Shown here: piece by piece, positions 52,874 to 62,059 of the stretch
How the letters are laid out: each line of letters starts with the position of its first letter
Numbering within the stretch: the stretch's first letter is position 1
Source: Phaeobacter porticola
GTDB lineage: Bacteria; Pseudomonadota; Alphaproteobacteria; Rhodobacterales; Rhodobacteraceae
NCBI RefSeq assembly: GCF_001888185.1
Contig: NZ_CP016365.1
Coordinates: 124,001 to 188,000, forward strand
DNA length: 64,000 bases
Direction: 5' to 3'
Position numbers and translations under genes: made by a program
Notes under the pieces: generated by a model
Seen by the model: the letters and a program-made list of their open reading frames with translations, nothing else
Database searches by the model: none
Told to the model about the DNA's origin: nothing

Positions 52874-53746
52874 ATGCTCACCATGTTCAGAACGCCCGTC
52901 AAACAATCCGACACTGCAAGGCCAATCACCCCTGTAGCGGGGCCTTGGCCAATTTCGACGCTCGCCGCGACCGGTCTAAGGGTCCGACTTGGCCAACGAG
53001 ACATTCTGCAAGGGGTCGATTTCACCGCTCGCTCGGGTGAGGTCACCGCCATTGCCGGGCCAAACGGGTCGGGCAAGACAACACTACTGCGCGCCATCAC
53101 TGGAGAGATCCCATTCGAGGGCCATATTTTTCTAAACGGGCACAACACAGCGACGATGAAACCTCAAGAGCTGGCCGCGATCCGCGCAGTTCAGCCACAG
53201 TCGGCGACCATCGCCTTTCCGTTTACCGTGCTAGAAATCGTCCGGCTGGGCCTCTCTGCCGGTTTATCGGCAGCACAAACCGAACTGCCGTTGAAGGCGT
53301 TGCAGGCCGTAGACCTGGCAAACCATGCCAATCGGTTCTACCAAGATTTATCCGGCGGAGAGCAACAGCGGGTCCAGCTGGCGCGGGTCTTGACGCAAGT
53401 CTGGCAGCCAGTGGTCGACGGGCAACCGCGCTGGTTGATCTTGGACGAACCCGTTGCCAGCCTCGATATCGGCCATCAGTTTACCGTCATGGATCTGGTC
53501 CGCCGATACGCTGAACAGGGCGGCGGCGTTGTCGCGGTGATGCATGATCTGAACCTGACCGCGATGTTCGCCGACCAAATCACATTGGTTCATCGTGGAC
53601 GCATCGCCGCCAAAGGGTGTCCGCAGGAGGTGTTGACCGACCAGACATTACGCGATGTCTACGACAGTCCCGTGCCGGTCAATACACTTCCGCCAAACGA
53701 CCTGCCGTATCTGTTACCACAAGCACGCAGTCAGACAACCCGGTGA
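52874..53746 (+). CDS. hmuV: haem ABC transporter ATP-binding protein
   Basis: A 290-residue ATPase. Walker A is GPNGSGKTT, the signature is LSGGEQQRVQLARVL, Walker B is WLILDEP with VASLDIGHQ following, and the switch histidine lies in AVMHDLNL. The start is placed at ATG 52874, which has AAGGA seven bases upstream; a GTG at 52859 is possible. It powers haem import through HmuU. The gene ends the operon and faces the FMO gene convergently. Confidence 0.92.
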   Translation: MLTMFRTPVKQSDTARPITPVAGPWPISTLAATGLRVRLGQRDILQGVDFTARSGEVTAIAGPNGSGKTTLLRAITGEIPFEGHIFLNGHNTATMKPQELAAIRAVQPQSATIAFPFTVLEIVRLGLSAGLSAAQTELPLKALQAVDLANHANRFYQDLSGGEQQRVQLARVLTQVWQPVVDGQPRWLILDEPVASLDIGHQFTVMDLVRRYAEQGGGVVAVMHDLNLTAMFADQITLVHRGRIAAKGCPQEVLTDQTLRDVYDSPVPVNTLPPNDLPYLLPQARSQTTR

Positions 53747-53794
53747 CCAGATCAACCCGAGGCGACCATAATAGCCGCTTCGGACAGGCCTGTT

Positions 53795-55282
53795 TCAACT
53801 CGCCTGATACTGCGGGGTCGATGCAAGAAACTGTCCATAAGCCGTTGCGTCAGGTGGTGCGAACTGCTCCGTCAAGGGATTTTTGCGTTTTCGGATGCGC
53901 GCGCCCATATCCGCCAATAGCTCATCGAAATGCTTGAAATGAAACGGTGCCGAACATAGCCCGCCGTAAACCTGTGCTGCCGGACGCTCGCGCCGACGCC
54001 AGTTCAACATCATCTCGATACTGCGTTCCATTTCGGCTCGGTTGGGTTGGTGCGCCAGCTTGCCATCAGCATAACGCACCAGCCAATTGGCGATCATCTC
54101 AGCAGACAGAACCGTGCAGAAGCTAGAGTTGAACCCGACAAAACCCATGTCCGGCAGATCCGGGTTTACTGACAGGCGATAGACCCGGTACTGGCCGTCG
54201 TCCTCAATCAGTTTGTCGCGGTATTCCTTTGCCAGATAGGGCACACCCAGCTTCCAACCTACCGCCAGAATGGCTACATCGCAGGGCACCACCTCTCCAG
54301 TGCTCAGCCTTAACCCCTCCTCCTGGTAGCTTTCAAACGTGCCAATCACCGGTTTGATACTACCATCGTTCAGCCCTTCAAACAGGCCCGGTGTCACAAT
54401 CGGTACAGAGCATGAGACCTCTTTTTCAATGGGCGTAGAGGGGACCATATTGTGTTTCTTCAGGCCAAGTTGAAGCTTCAGCAACGTCTCCAAGCCGCGA
54501 AAGTTAGCCCAAACCAAGGGTTTCAGCGCCGCTGCGATGACCCGCTGCACAGGCGTCTTACCCCATTGATTGAATTGCTGTTCCTGCGCCCGCATGTAGA
54601 GCAGTTTCTTAAAATTGATGCCGCCGACAAAATATGGCACCCTCCACACATTCTCGCGGTAGACCAGTCGAACAGACCGAGCGCCGCTCTTGGCGGCATT
54701 AACCGCAATATCGGTGGCCGATTTGGAACCGCCAAGCACCACAACATCCTTGCCGGCCATCAGGCTGGGGTCGGTATAGTCCGACGAATGCATTACCTGA
54801 CCTCCGCGCGCGACAAAGGAATCTTGACCGGGGTGGGTAATGATATTTCGCTCAGAAAACTGGCCGGTACACACAGCAACAAAGTCGAAATTCTCTTCCC
54901 ATGTACGCCCTGCCGCCGTGATTGTTAGCGTCCATCCGGGTTTACCGTCCTTGCGTCGCTGCATCGCTGTGATGGATGTACCGAGCCGGAACAGCCGCGC
55001 CAGACGGTGTTTGTCTGCATAAGAATGCAGATAGGCATGGACCTGTGGCCCTTTGGGCCATTCCGGATACTCCTGTGGCATTGGATGGTCGGTGTAGCAA
55101 TACAGATCCTTCGGTGATTGCGTCTGCACATCCGGGTATGAGCGCGACAGCTCCCACACTCCACCGAAATCATGACTGCGTTCAAAGCCAATCACCCTGT
55201 GACCTCGTTCGTCAAAGGCCTTGGCAGCTGCCAACCCACTAACGCCGCCACCAATGACAGCAACCATTTTGCGTTTCGCCAT
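53795..55282 (-). CDS. flavin-containing monooxygenase (FMO/class B)
   Basis: A 495-residue flavoprotein starting at ATG 55282 (GGGGAG upstream). FAD-binding VAVIGGGVSGLAAAKAFDERG is at the N-terminus; the FMO-type identifying segment GGQVMHSSDYTD and second Rossmann motif VVVLGGSKSATDIA (NADPH) follow. Such enzymes oxygenate N or S atoms or perform Baeyer-Villiger reactions. It follows the cupin gene on the same strand by 114 bases and faces hmuV. The substrate is unknown; trimethylamine-like monooxygenases belong to this superfamily but have other signatures. Confidence 0.85.
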   Translation of the reverse strand: MAKRKMVAVIGGGVSGLAAAKAFDERGHRVIGFERSHDFGGVWELSRSYPDVQTQSPKDLYCYTDHPMPQEYPEWPKGPQVHAYLHSYADKHRLARLFRLGTSITAMQRRKDGKPGWTLTITAAGRTWEENFDFVAVCTGQFSERNIITHPGQDSFVARGGQVMHSSDYTDPSLMAGKDVVVLGGSKSATDIAVNAAKSGARSVRLVYRENVWRVPYFVGGINFKKLLYMRAQEQQFNQWGKTPVQRVIAAALKPLVWANFRGLETLLKLQLGLKKHNMVPSTPIEKEVSCSVPIVTPGLFEGLNDGSIKPVIGTFESYQEEGLRLSTGEVVPCDVAILAVGWKLGVPYLAKEYRDKLIEDDGQYRVYRLSVNPDLPDMGFVGFNSSFCTVLSAEMIANWLVRYADGKLAHQPNRAEMERSIEMMLNWRRRERPAAQVYGGLCSAPFHFKHFDELLADMGARIRKRKNPLTEQFAPPDATAYGQFLASTPQYQAS

Positions 55283-55396
55283 TTCTGTTCTCCCCTCTTG
55301 GCCCATCTCCCCGACAGACCGATCTGTCCCCTTAGTGGCGTGCCATGGGCGGACTCGCTCGCTGGTCTGCGATGCCCATGGCCATGCCTTGCGCGA

Positions 55397-55837
55397 TCAG
55401 GTCTCGGCGGGAGGTGGCAGGAAATCCACTTCGTGCAGGGCAGACAGGCGCACCAATTCTGCAGGGTCGGTTACGCCGTCCAGTTCTATGAACAGGTCGA
55501 ACAGCTTGCGCGCCGGAGCAACGCCAAAAATGCAATGCGCCTCGGCACCAGACCGATTAAAGATGGCATGGGCTTCTCCCTTAGGCATACGCACGGTATC
55601 CCCTGGCCCAGCTTGGTGAACATCACCCAGAAACTCTACCTCCAACGCCCCGGATAGAACGCTGATCCACTCATCTTGGGTTGGATGCACATGCGGCGGC
55701 ACAAACGTGTCGGCCGGCAATATTGCATCCCAAATAAAGGCATCGTTGCTGAGCAGTTTGGGCACGTAAGTTTGCCCGACAACTGTCCACGACATGCCTT
55801 GAACGCCATCACTTGCCTTGGTTATTCCTTTTTCCAT
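55397..55837 (-). CDS. cupin-domain protein
   Basis: A 146-residue single-cupin protein. The metal-binding motif appears as PHVHPTQDEW (two His and a Glu) and the second motif as PKGEAHAIFN (His). The start ATG 55837 has GGAGGAA upstream; the open frame reaching 56194 overlaps the divergent gene and is not used. It lies between the FMO gene and the divergent AraC-type regulator and is probably first in a cupin-FMO operon. It may be a small dioxygenase, isomerase or binding protein. Confidence 0.85.
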   Translation of the reverse strand: MEKGITKASDGVQGMSWTVVGQTYVPKLLSNDAFIWDAILPADTFVPPHVHPTQDEWISVLSGALEVEFLGDVHQAGPGDTVRMPKGEAHAIFNRSGAEAHCIFGVAPARKLFDLFIELDGVTDPAELVRLSALHEVDFLPPPAET

Positions 55838-55993
55838 CACTACTTCCTCCCTGAAACTGATCTGTGGTGCCCAGCCTGCACCGGCACGCCAAAACCGGTT
55901 ATCCAAAAAACGAACCGTTCTGCCCGAAAAATAGTTGAGGCTTGAAATGCCTATGAGGAGAGCTAAGCTGGAACCGCCTGACTTGGAGGCAAG

Positions 55994-57001
55994 ATGACCA
56001 TCGCAGACCACGCAAAATCTGCTGAGTATCTGAGCAATCATCCGCTGCTGCGCACCGGGGATCTGGATGAGGCACGCCATAGCGTCGGGAAAAAATTCTG
56101 TGATCACCGCCTGGATATCGCACAGCGGCGCCTGAAGTTGGCGGTACGTCACAACCACGTTGCCGGCCGGCACAGTTCGATCAACTATCTGCATTACGGT
56201 GCCGAAGTAACCATCGACCCTGGCATGTTAGGCTCGTTCTACCTGTTACAAATCCCGCTTTCGGGTCGCGCCAGCGTGCAGCATCGGGGGGCAGAAATCT
56301 TCGCCGACGCGCGGACTGCAACCTTACTGAACCCAGACCGAGAAACCACAATGCGGTGGAGTGGTGAGTGTCGCAAGCTGTTGTTGCAACTCGACCGCAG
56401 CTATCTGGAAGCCGTCGCTCAGCAGCTAATCGGAGCAGAACTGCCGGGACCGATTAGATTTGCCAGCAATGTCGATCTTGTTTCCGAAGGCGGGCGGCGC
56501 GTTCGTCAGATGGTCTGTGCCTGCGTGCAGGCGGCTGAGGCTGGCGAACTGTTTCAGGGCAATATCAGCGGCTCGGACATTCGGGTTGAACAAGATCTGG
56601 CCTTGGAGCTGTTGACCAGACTGCCGAGCAACATCTCACATATCATCGAGCGAGCCGATCATGGCAGTTTGCCCCGCGGCATTCGTGCGGCAATCGACTA
56701 TATCCATGCCCATCTCAGAGATTCGGTGCAATTGAGCGACATAGCAGCCCACGCGGACATGAACATTCGCACTCTGCAGAAAGGGTTTCAACGCAGTTGC
56801 GGTCAGAGCCCAATGCAGGTTTTACGGAACGCGCGATTGGATGCTGCGCATTACCAACTGATGGCCCAACAAGATAAATCCGACGTGACCACCGCCGCTT
56901 TTTCCAACGGCTTTTCGCACCTTGGCCGCTTTGCCCGCGACTACAAGATTCGATTTGGCCATTCTCCCAGCCAGACCGCTCAAGGCAAAATCGGCAAATA
57001 G
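55994..57001 (+). CDS. AraC family transcriptional regulator
   Basis: A 335-residue regulator with an N-terminal sensor domain (AraC-binding-like, residues about 30-200) and a C-terminal double HTH (VQLSDIAAHADMNIRTLQKGFQRSCGQSP; TTAAFSNGFSHLGRFARDYKIRFGHSP). GGAGG precedes ATG 55994. It is divergent from the cupin-FMO operon, across 156 bases, and most likely activates it. The inducer is not evident. Confidence 0.88.
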   Translation: MTIADHAKSAEYLSNHPLLRTGDLDEARHSVGKKFCDHRLDIAQRRLKLAVRHNHVAGRHSSINYLHYGAEVTIDPGMLGSFYLLQIPLSGRASVQHRGAEIFADARTATLLNPDRETTMRWSGECRKLLLQLDRSYLEAVAQQLIGAELPGPIRFASNVDLVSEGGRRVRQMVCACVQAAEAGELFQGNISGSDIRVEQDLALELLTRLPSNISHIIERADHGSLPRGIRAAIDYIHAHLRDSVQLSDIAAHADMNIRTLQKGFQRSCGQSPMQVLRNARLDAAHYQLMAQQDKSDVTTAAFSNGFSHLGRFARDYKIRFGHSPSQTAQGKIGK

Positions 57002-57100
57002 ACCCGTCTTGTCAGTCGCAGGAACGGTGGCTAAACCTCGCTCAGATTGTCACCAGATTAACACGTCGCCCAAAATACACCAGCTTGCCCAAGGATCCAG

Positions 57101-57706
57101 ATGTCAACCGGTCAGCCCAAACCAACAAGGTTAGAGACCACTGCAAAACGGCGTCAACAGATCCTTGAAGCCGCCGTTATGTGTTTTCTTGAAAATGGAT
57201 ATCATCAGACCGGCGTGCGCGATATCGCGACCCGCGCAGGGGTAAGCCTGGGCAATCTCTACAATCATTTTCCCGGAAAACATGATGTTCTGGTTGAGAT
57301 CGCGGCCCTCGAGGAGCGAGAGCTTGAGCCCTTTGTCACCGCGCTGTCGCAACCGCGTGCCCCGCTGATACTGCTCGATACATTTGTGAAAACTTACGCC
57401 AGATACCTCGCCGTTCCTGAAAATGTCATCCTGGGGCTGGAAATCACCGGCGAAGCCATTCGCAAGCCTGACATTGCCGAGTTGTTCCTGACCAATCGCA
57501 ACCTCTTGGTTGCAGCACTCGCCAAGGTTCTAGAACGCGGCGTGCACGCAGGTGACATGCGTGATGATCTGGTGCCCCAGGACACAGGCCAGATGATTTT
57601 AGAGGTCATCGAAGCCAGCGCCTATCGCAGCGTTCTGGAAAATGTGCCTCTGCGCCGGGTCCGTGGGAGCTTGCGAGACTTCATTGCCGCTGCAGTACGG
57701 GCCTGA
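57101..57706 (+). CDS. TetR family transcriptional regulator
   Basis: A 201-residue TetR-type repressor with HTH QQILEAAVMCFLENGYHQTGVRDIATRAGVSLGNLYNHFPGK at residues about 19-60 and a C-terminal ligand domain. AAGGA lies upstream of ATG 57101. It follows the AraC-type gene by 100 bases, same strand. Its target is not clear; it may regulate itself or the neighbouring genes. The 165 bases after it (57707-57871) hold no gene. Confidence 0.88.
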   Translation: MSTGQPKPTRLETTAKRRQQILEAAVMCFLENGYHQTGVRDIATRAGVSLGNLYNHFPGKHDVLVEIAALEERELEPFVTALSQPRAPLILLDTFVKTYARYLAVPENVILGLEITGEAIRKPDIAELFLTNRNLLVAALAKVLERGVHAGDMRDDLVPQDTGQMILEVIEASAYRSVLENVPLRRVRGSLRDFIAAAVRA

Positions 57707-57871
57707 TCCAATCCAGATACGCCACACCATTCATGTGACGTAGATCGGTTGGTAACGGACAGTGACCCCTGATATTACGGTCTCCATTCCCGTTGAAGGC
57801 CAGCTGCGACCACGGCCAAAGTGGGCCAAGATGCGCATCACACGTAGTGGCGCGCATCTCTTGCCAATTCG

Positions 57872-59260
57872 TCAGGTCAACCTTTGGCGCAGTTGAGGCA
57901 CCCGCGATAGGATGAGCAAATCCAATAGTAGCACAGTCAGTAGTGCCAGCCCGGCCATCGGAAATGCCATGGATACGGCGAGCCCGACAAACACTGCCCC
58001 CCGCCAAAGCGGAAGCTCCTTGGGCATCGGCGGCGCAGACAGTCGGCGTGCTTTGACCGGACGACGCTTCCACCAAAGCACCACAGCACTCACACAAAGG
58101 AACAGCACGGAAACACAGACAAGCGTGTTTGCCAGAACGCTCCAAAGGCCCAGCGTTCCCATATGCAAAGCAATCCCAACAGCCATGGCTTTGCCCGCCC
58201 AAGAATAGTCGGCAAACTGCACATCTGCGAGGATCTTACCGGTATGGCGGTCGATGTGGACAGTGCGGTCAGAGGTTGGATTGTTGCTGTCCGTGCTCAT
58301 GGAATCCCGACTGAGGGTCCAAACTCCGCTGTCGTTGCGTGGGACACTTAGTTGATATCGCCCAGCAAAACCGATCTGACGCGCCAACGCATCTACACTG
58401 TCGAGATCGACGGGCATATCTGCAATTCCGATCACCCCAGCGTCGCTGCCCGAGGCAGGCATCGGGGTTTGCTCCAGCGCCCACGGCACCTCGCGACGCG
58501 CATGATCCATACTGGCGTGGGTGTCATCGGAAAGCGGTACGTTATCCCATTTTTCTGCGGGGAACTGGCTCCAGGCCTGCACCATCTTGCCGCCCCAGAT
58601 ACCAGCCCAAGCAAGGCCGGAGACGAGAAACAAGACAAGGAACAAAGAAACCCAGATGCCCGTTACACCATGCAGGGATTTCCACAGGCTGCGCCCGTGG
58701 CCTGGGCTTGGCAACAAGGCCCGACGCCATCCAATCGTGCGCGGCCACCACATGTATAGACCCGTCGCAATCAGCACGAGACTAAGAGACGCAGCCGTTT
58801 CCAACAGTCGGTCTCCGGTAACACCAAGCATCAGATCGCTGTGCAACCCGTCAGCAAAATCATACCACCCACTGCGGCGTGGGAATGTTTCAACAACCTT
58901 CGCTGTGTAGGGATCAACCGCAACCATGATCGCATCACCATTGTGATCTACACGAAACAATGCTGCCAGATCTGCCTCTCGCGGGGCCACATATTGTCTC
59001 AGTACTCCATCAGGGACGGTCGTCAGTGCGGCATCGGCTTGCACCGAAAGCGGTACCGCCTGCGCTTGCTGGACCACGGCGGTCAGTTCGCCGTCGCGCC
59101 CGTCAATCCAGGCGATCCACAGCATGGCAAGACCAGTCAAAGCCAAAGCTGTAAGAAACGGGATGACAAACAGACCAGTGTAGAAATGCCACCTCCAGGC
59201 AGCGAAATACAGTTTTTGCGCGCGGCCTTCCGGCTGCGCGAGGGATTGAGACAGATTCAT
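57872..59260 (-). CDS. PepSY-associated transmembrane protein
   Basis: A 462-residue membrane protein. The first helix (WHFYTGLFVIPFLTALALTGLAMLWI), two PepSY-like periplasmic segments (residues about 60-110 and 240-320), further helices (SLFLVLFLVSGLAWAG; VLANTLVCVSVLFLCVSAVVLWW) and a C-terminal hydrophobic pair match the PepSY_TM family, often linked to siderophore or iron uptake as ferric reductases. ATG 59260 with GGAG upstream is chosen. It follows a DUF2946-like gene on the same strand by 57 bases. Confidence 0.85.
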   Translation of the reverse strand: MNLSQSLAQPEGRAQKLYFAAWRWHFYTGLFVIPFLTALALTGLAMLWIAWIDGRDGELTAVVQQAQAVPLSVQADAALTTVPDGVLRQYVAPREADLAALFRVDHNGDAIMVAVDPYTAKVVETFPRRSGWYDFADGLHSDLMLGVTGDRLLETAASLSLVLIATGLYMWWPRTIGWRRALLPSPGHGRSLWKSLHGVTGIWVSLFLVLFLVSGLAWAGIWGGKMVQAWSQFPAEKWDNVPLSDDTHASMDHARREVPWALEQTPMPASGSDAGVIGIADMPVDLDSVDALARQIGFAGRYQLSVPRNDSGVWTLSRDSMSTDSNNPTSDRTVHIDRHTGKILADVQFADYSWAGKAMAVGIALHMGTLGLWSVLANTLVCVSVLFLCVSAVVLWWKRRPVKARRLSAPPMPKELPLWRGAVFVGLAVSMAFPMAGLALLTVLLLDLLILSRVPQLRQRLT

Positions 59261-59317
59261 AAATTGGCTCCAGGCCGTTAGCTCTGGCATTTTGACAGAG
59301 CGGACATTTCATTGACG

Positions 59318-59761
59318 TCAGTAATAAGAAGCCAAAGTTGCCGGAGGTGCGCGGGTCGGATGAGAAGGATCAAGCCACCGAGCCTGCCGCAAAGGTTCCG
59401 CTAAGCGGGCCCGGGCCGCAGGGCGACGGGCCGATATCAGGCCGAGACCCGTCGGGTGACTTGGGATCACCGCCGCAGCGACCAGTCGGCAAGCCTCGCA
59501 TTTGGCAGGTGTCGCGTGGTTCGGATCAATGCTGCCACCGCAGAGATCACTGAGCGAGCCGCCAGCCGCGACGAAGTCCGCATAGTCCGCAGAGGCTTCG
59601 GCGCGATTGAAACTATGCGCAAAACCTGAACTGGCCATTGCCAGCATCAGAGCAAAGACCATCGCAAGCCGAGGAAGGGTATGAGGCGCGAATCGCATAG
59701 GTATTGTGGTAATTCGGCTGCGCGAGGATTGCGAGGGTTTGTGTCGGCTAGTCACCCACAT
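59318..59761 (-). CDS. DUF2946-like small exported protein
   Basis: A 147-residue protein whose hydrophobic segment LAMVFALMLAMASSGFAHSF is followed by SLSDLCGGSIDP and AKCEACRLVAAAVIP, the Cys-x2-Cys that marks DUF2946-type proteins, commonly beside TonB receptors, PepSY proteins or copper/iron genes. The start is taken at ATG 59761 with GAGG upstream; ATG 59698 is an alternative. The C-terminal third is Arg/Pro-rich and could be an extension. It is upstream of and probably co-transcribed with the PepSY gene. Metal handling is inferred from family and context. Confidence 0.6.
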   Translation of the reverse strand: MWVTSRHKPSQSSRSRITTIPMRFAPHTLPRLAMVFALMLAMASSGFAHSFNRAEASADYADFVAAGGSLSDLCGGSIDPNHATPAKCEACRLVAAAVIPSHPTGLGLISARRPAARARLAEPLRQARWLDPSHPTRAPPATLASYY

Positions 59762-59945
59762 AGACCCATCCTCGGCTAAGAATAGAATAGCAGGAGACCT
59801 ACCGATATCAGCCAAGGACCCATGTCAGGAAACAAAACTGAAATCCAACTTGATACTTGCGCTGAAGGACTGTCGAAAACCGGCATTAGGTCATTGCCTG
59901 TAGTCCGAACGCAAATGCGCCGCCCAGAGGACAGCGCATTTGGTA

Positions 59946-60290
59946 TTAGTCTTGATTGACGTTGGCAGGGTTTCGCAATCGATCTCGCAGGTTGTGAAGT
60001 GTTACGACGGCACTGCTGTCTGCCAGGTTGATCCCACCAGTATCCACCGCAAGCTTACGCAGTTCCTCGTAGAATTTTACCATTGCCGCCAGCGTTTGTA
60101 CAACAAGATCAAAATCCTGAAGCGATTGCCGCTCTTCGCGAGTCGGCGGGGTACCACGTTCAAAGATCGTCAGCACTGTATCTTCAAGCGCCTGCACCTG
60201 TTGTTGCAGACGCAGCATTTCCGCGCGCGACACATCGCAAAGATCACTGATCGTATGACCCTTCGGCGGTGGTGTCGATTGCATGTTCAT
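59946..60290 (-). CDS. small helical protein at the end of the chemotaxis operon
   Basis: A 114-residue hydrophilic protein rich in helices, with a coiled-coil-like middle (EMLRLQQQVQALEDTVLTIFE; LVVQTLAAMVKFYEELRKLA). The start at 60290 (ATG) overlaps the cheY stop by four bases, so it is co-translated with cheY. It has no transmembrane region. It is reminiscent of CheZ-like or adaptor helices in size and position only; no family is recognised. Its place in the operon suggests a role in modulating CheY or the receptor array. Confidence 0.8.
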   Translation of the reverse strand: MNMQSTPPPKGHTISDLCDVSRAEMLRLQQQVQALEDTVLTIFERGTPPTREERQSLQDFDLVVQTLAAMVKFYEELRKLAVDTGGINLADSSAVVTLHNLRDRLRNPANVNQD

Positions 60291-60673
60291 AGGCGCCCGA
60301 CCACTTGTTCAATTGCCTGCTTCATCGTCGCAACGGTAAATGGCTTACGAATGATATTGTTCATCGCAAGGCGGCGACCGACTTCAACGATTTCTGGCGT
60401 AGGTTTGCCCGTCACCAGAATAAAACCCACACGCTGTGTCACGCGATGCTCGCGCAGCGCTTTCAGCAGTCCAAGCCCATCCATACCCGGCATGTTGTAA
60501 TCGGACAGCACCAGGTGAACTGGGTTCGCAACGAGCTTTTGAAATGCCGATTGCCCATTATTTTCAACCATGTAGTTGCTGACGCCCAGCTCATCCAGAC
60601 ACTGGGTTAGGATGCCCCGGCTGGTGGACATATCGTCAACAACCATTACGCGCAGAGAGTCTTTCAAGCTCAT
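60287..60673 (-). CDS. cheY: chemotaxis response regulator
   Basis: A 128-residue single receiver domain, start ATG 60673 behind GAGGA. Phosphorylation and activation residues are in place: Asp13/Asp14, Asp58 in LVLSDYNMPG, Thr88 in LVTGK and Lys110 in IRKPF. It carries the phosphate from CheA to the flagellar switch or acts as a phosphate sink. It follows cheR by 37 bases and overlaps the small downstream protein by four bases. Confidence 0.92.
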   Translation of the reverse strand: MSLKDSLRVMVVDDMSTSRGILTQCLDELGVSNYMVENNGQSAFQKLVANPVHLVLSDYNMPGMDGLGLLKALREHRVTQRVGFILVTGKPTPEIVEVGRRLAMNNIIRKPFTVATMKQAIEQVVGRL

Positions 60674-60710
60674 TTTTAGTTCCTCATTTTCTCTTTTTGT
60701 GCCGGACTGC

Positions 60711-61574
60711 TCAAGTGTTCCCACCGGCAGGAGAGTTTAAGTAAGTAGTGATTCCAACAGTTTGTAGCGCCGATGCCGCCGGACCGGACATCCGTTCAGA
60801 GTGACCGATGAACAGATATCCCCCTGGATTGAGACTTCGCTGAAACGCATGCCAGACCTTTTGCTGGGTCGGTGTATCGAAGTAGATCGCAACGTTTCGA
60901 CAGAAAATAGCATCGAACTTGCCCTTAAACGGAAAGGGCTCGATCAGGTTCAAAACCCCAAACGTCAGTAGCGCACGCAGGTCATCGCGGATTGCACCGT
61001 CCTGGCCTTGGATATTGTAGTAACCACTGTATTCCTTTGGGATCTGCGACAATTCATCCGCGGAGTATCGCGCCGCCGATGCCTTTCGGACCACCACCGG
61101 ATCGATATCCGTCCCAAGGATTTTGACATCCAGCTTTTCGATATCGGGGCACAGGGATTTCAGCACCATGGCAATGGTGTAGGGTTCCTGCCCGTTCGAA
61201 CAGCCCGCCGACCAGATCCGTACCCGGTCCCCGCGCCTCGCCTTTTCTAGAAGCGGCGGCAGCGTATCGTTGCGCAACGTCTCAAAGTGATGCGGCTCGC
61301 GAAAAAACTGCGTCACGTTTGTCGTTAATAGAGACAGCAGCTCACTGCGCTCGGCATCCGCGTTCGGGCCATTCAATTCCTTAAGGTAGGATTTGAAATC
61401 GCTATAGTTCAGTTTGCGCAACCGCCGCGCCAAGCGCGAAGAAACCAGCGGTTTCTTACTGCTCGACATAGCCAGCCCAAAGTGCTTGTGCGCAAATTCG
61501 GCGATAGATTCAAAGTCCTGATCTGACAGGGTAAATCCATCCGCACGAGAATCAATGGGGTTCGCTATGGTCAC
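60711..61574 (-). CDS. cheR: chemotaxis protein methyltransferase
   Basis: A 287-residue enzyme with an N-terminal helical domain (HFGLAMSSSKKPLVSSRLARRLRKLN; TTNVTQFFREPHHF) and a SAM-binding domain (IWSAGCSNGQEPYTIAMVL, FDAIFCRNVAIYFD). CheR methylates glutamates on chemoreceptors using S-adenosylmethionine. The start ATG 61574 overlaps the cheW stop by four bases. Family length is normal. Confidence 0.94.
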   Translation of the reverse strand: MTIANPIDSRADGFTLSDQDFESIAEFAHKHFGLAMSSSKKPLVSSRLARRLRKLNYSDFKSYLKELNGPNADAERSELLSLLTTNVTQFFREPHHFETLRNDTLPPLLEKARRGDRVRIWSAGCSNGQEPYTIAMVLKSLCPDIEKLDVKILGTDIDPVVVRKASAARYSADELSQIPKEYSGYYNIQGQDGAIRDDLRALLTFGVLNLIEPFPFKGKFDAIFCRNVAIYFDTPTQQKVWHAFQRSLNPGGYLFIGHSERMSGPAASALQTVGITTYLNSPAGGNT

Positions 61575-62059
61575 GAGATCACCTGTTCCGGTACAGTAAT
61601 GACGGCATCCAGATTGATGATCCGCACCATGGTATCATCATGAGAAATGATGCCTTGGATGTAATCCATAGTGTTGCGACTATCGACCGGCGGGGTGTCC
61701 TGAATGTCATCCGGGTTGATCGAGATTATCTCTGATACGGATTCAGCCAACAAACCAACAGGTTTGCCATGAACAGAGACAACGATAACAACGTTGCGCT
61801 CGCTGGCTTCGGTTTGTTGCAACCCAAATCGTGCCGAGAGGTCGTAGATAGGGATCACCGCGCCACGCAGATTCATAACCCCCAATACGTCCGCTGGAGC
61901 ATGGGGTAGAATTGTAACCGGAGACCAACGCCGAATTTCCCGGATCTGGGTGATTTTCAAGCAGAACGCCTGGCCAGCAACGGTGAAACTGACAAATTCG
62001 CTGTGCTCGGCGTGTTTGATTTCCGAATCGTCATATTTGGCTTCAGCTTGCGATTGCAT
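61571..62059 (-). CDS. cheW: chemotaxis coupling protein
   Basis: A 162-residue CheW, start ATG 62059 with GGAG upstream, overlapping cheA by 17 bases. It has the SH3-like fold markers FVSFTVAGQAFCLKITQIREI, LGVMNLRGAVIPIYDLSARFG and VGLLAESVSEII. It links receptors to CheA. The operon order is cheA-cheW-cheR-cheY-small protein. Confidence 0.93.
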   Translation of the reverse strand: MQSQAEAKYDDSEIKHAEHSEFVSFTVAGQAFCLKITQIREIRRWSPVTILPHAPADVLGVMNLRGAVIPIYDLSARFGLQQTEASERNVVIVVSVHGKPVGLLAESVSEIISINPDDIQDTPPVDSRNTMDYIQGIISHDDTMVRIINLDAVITVPEQVIS

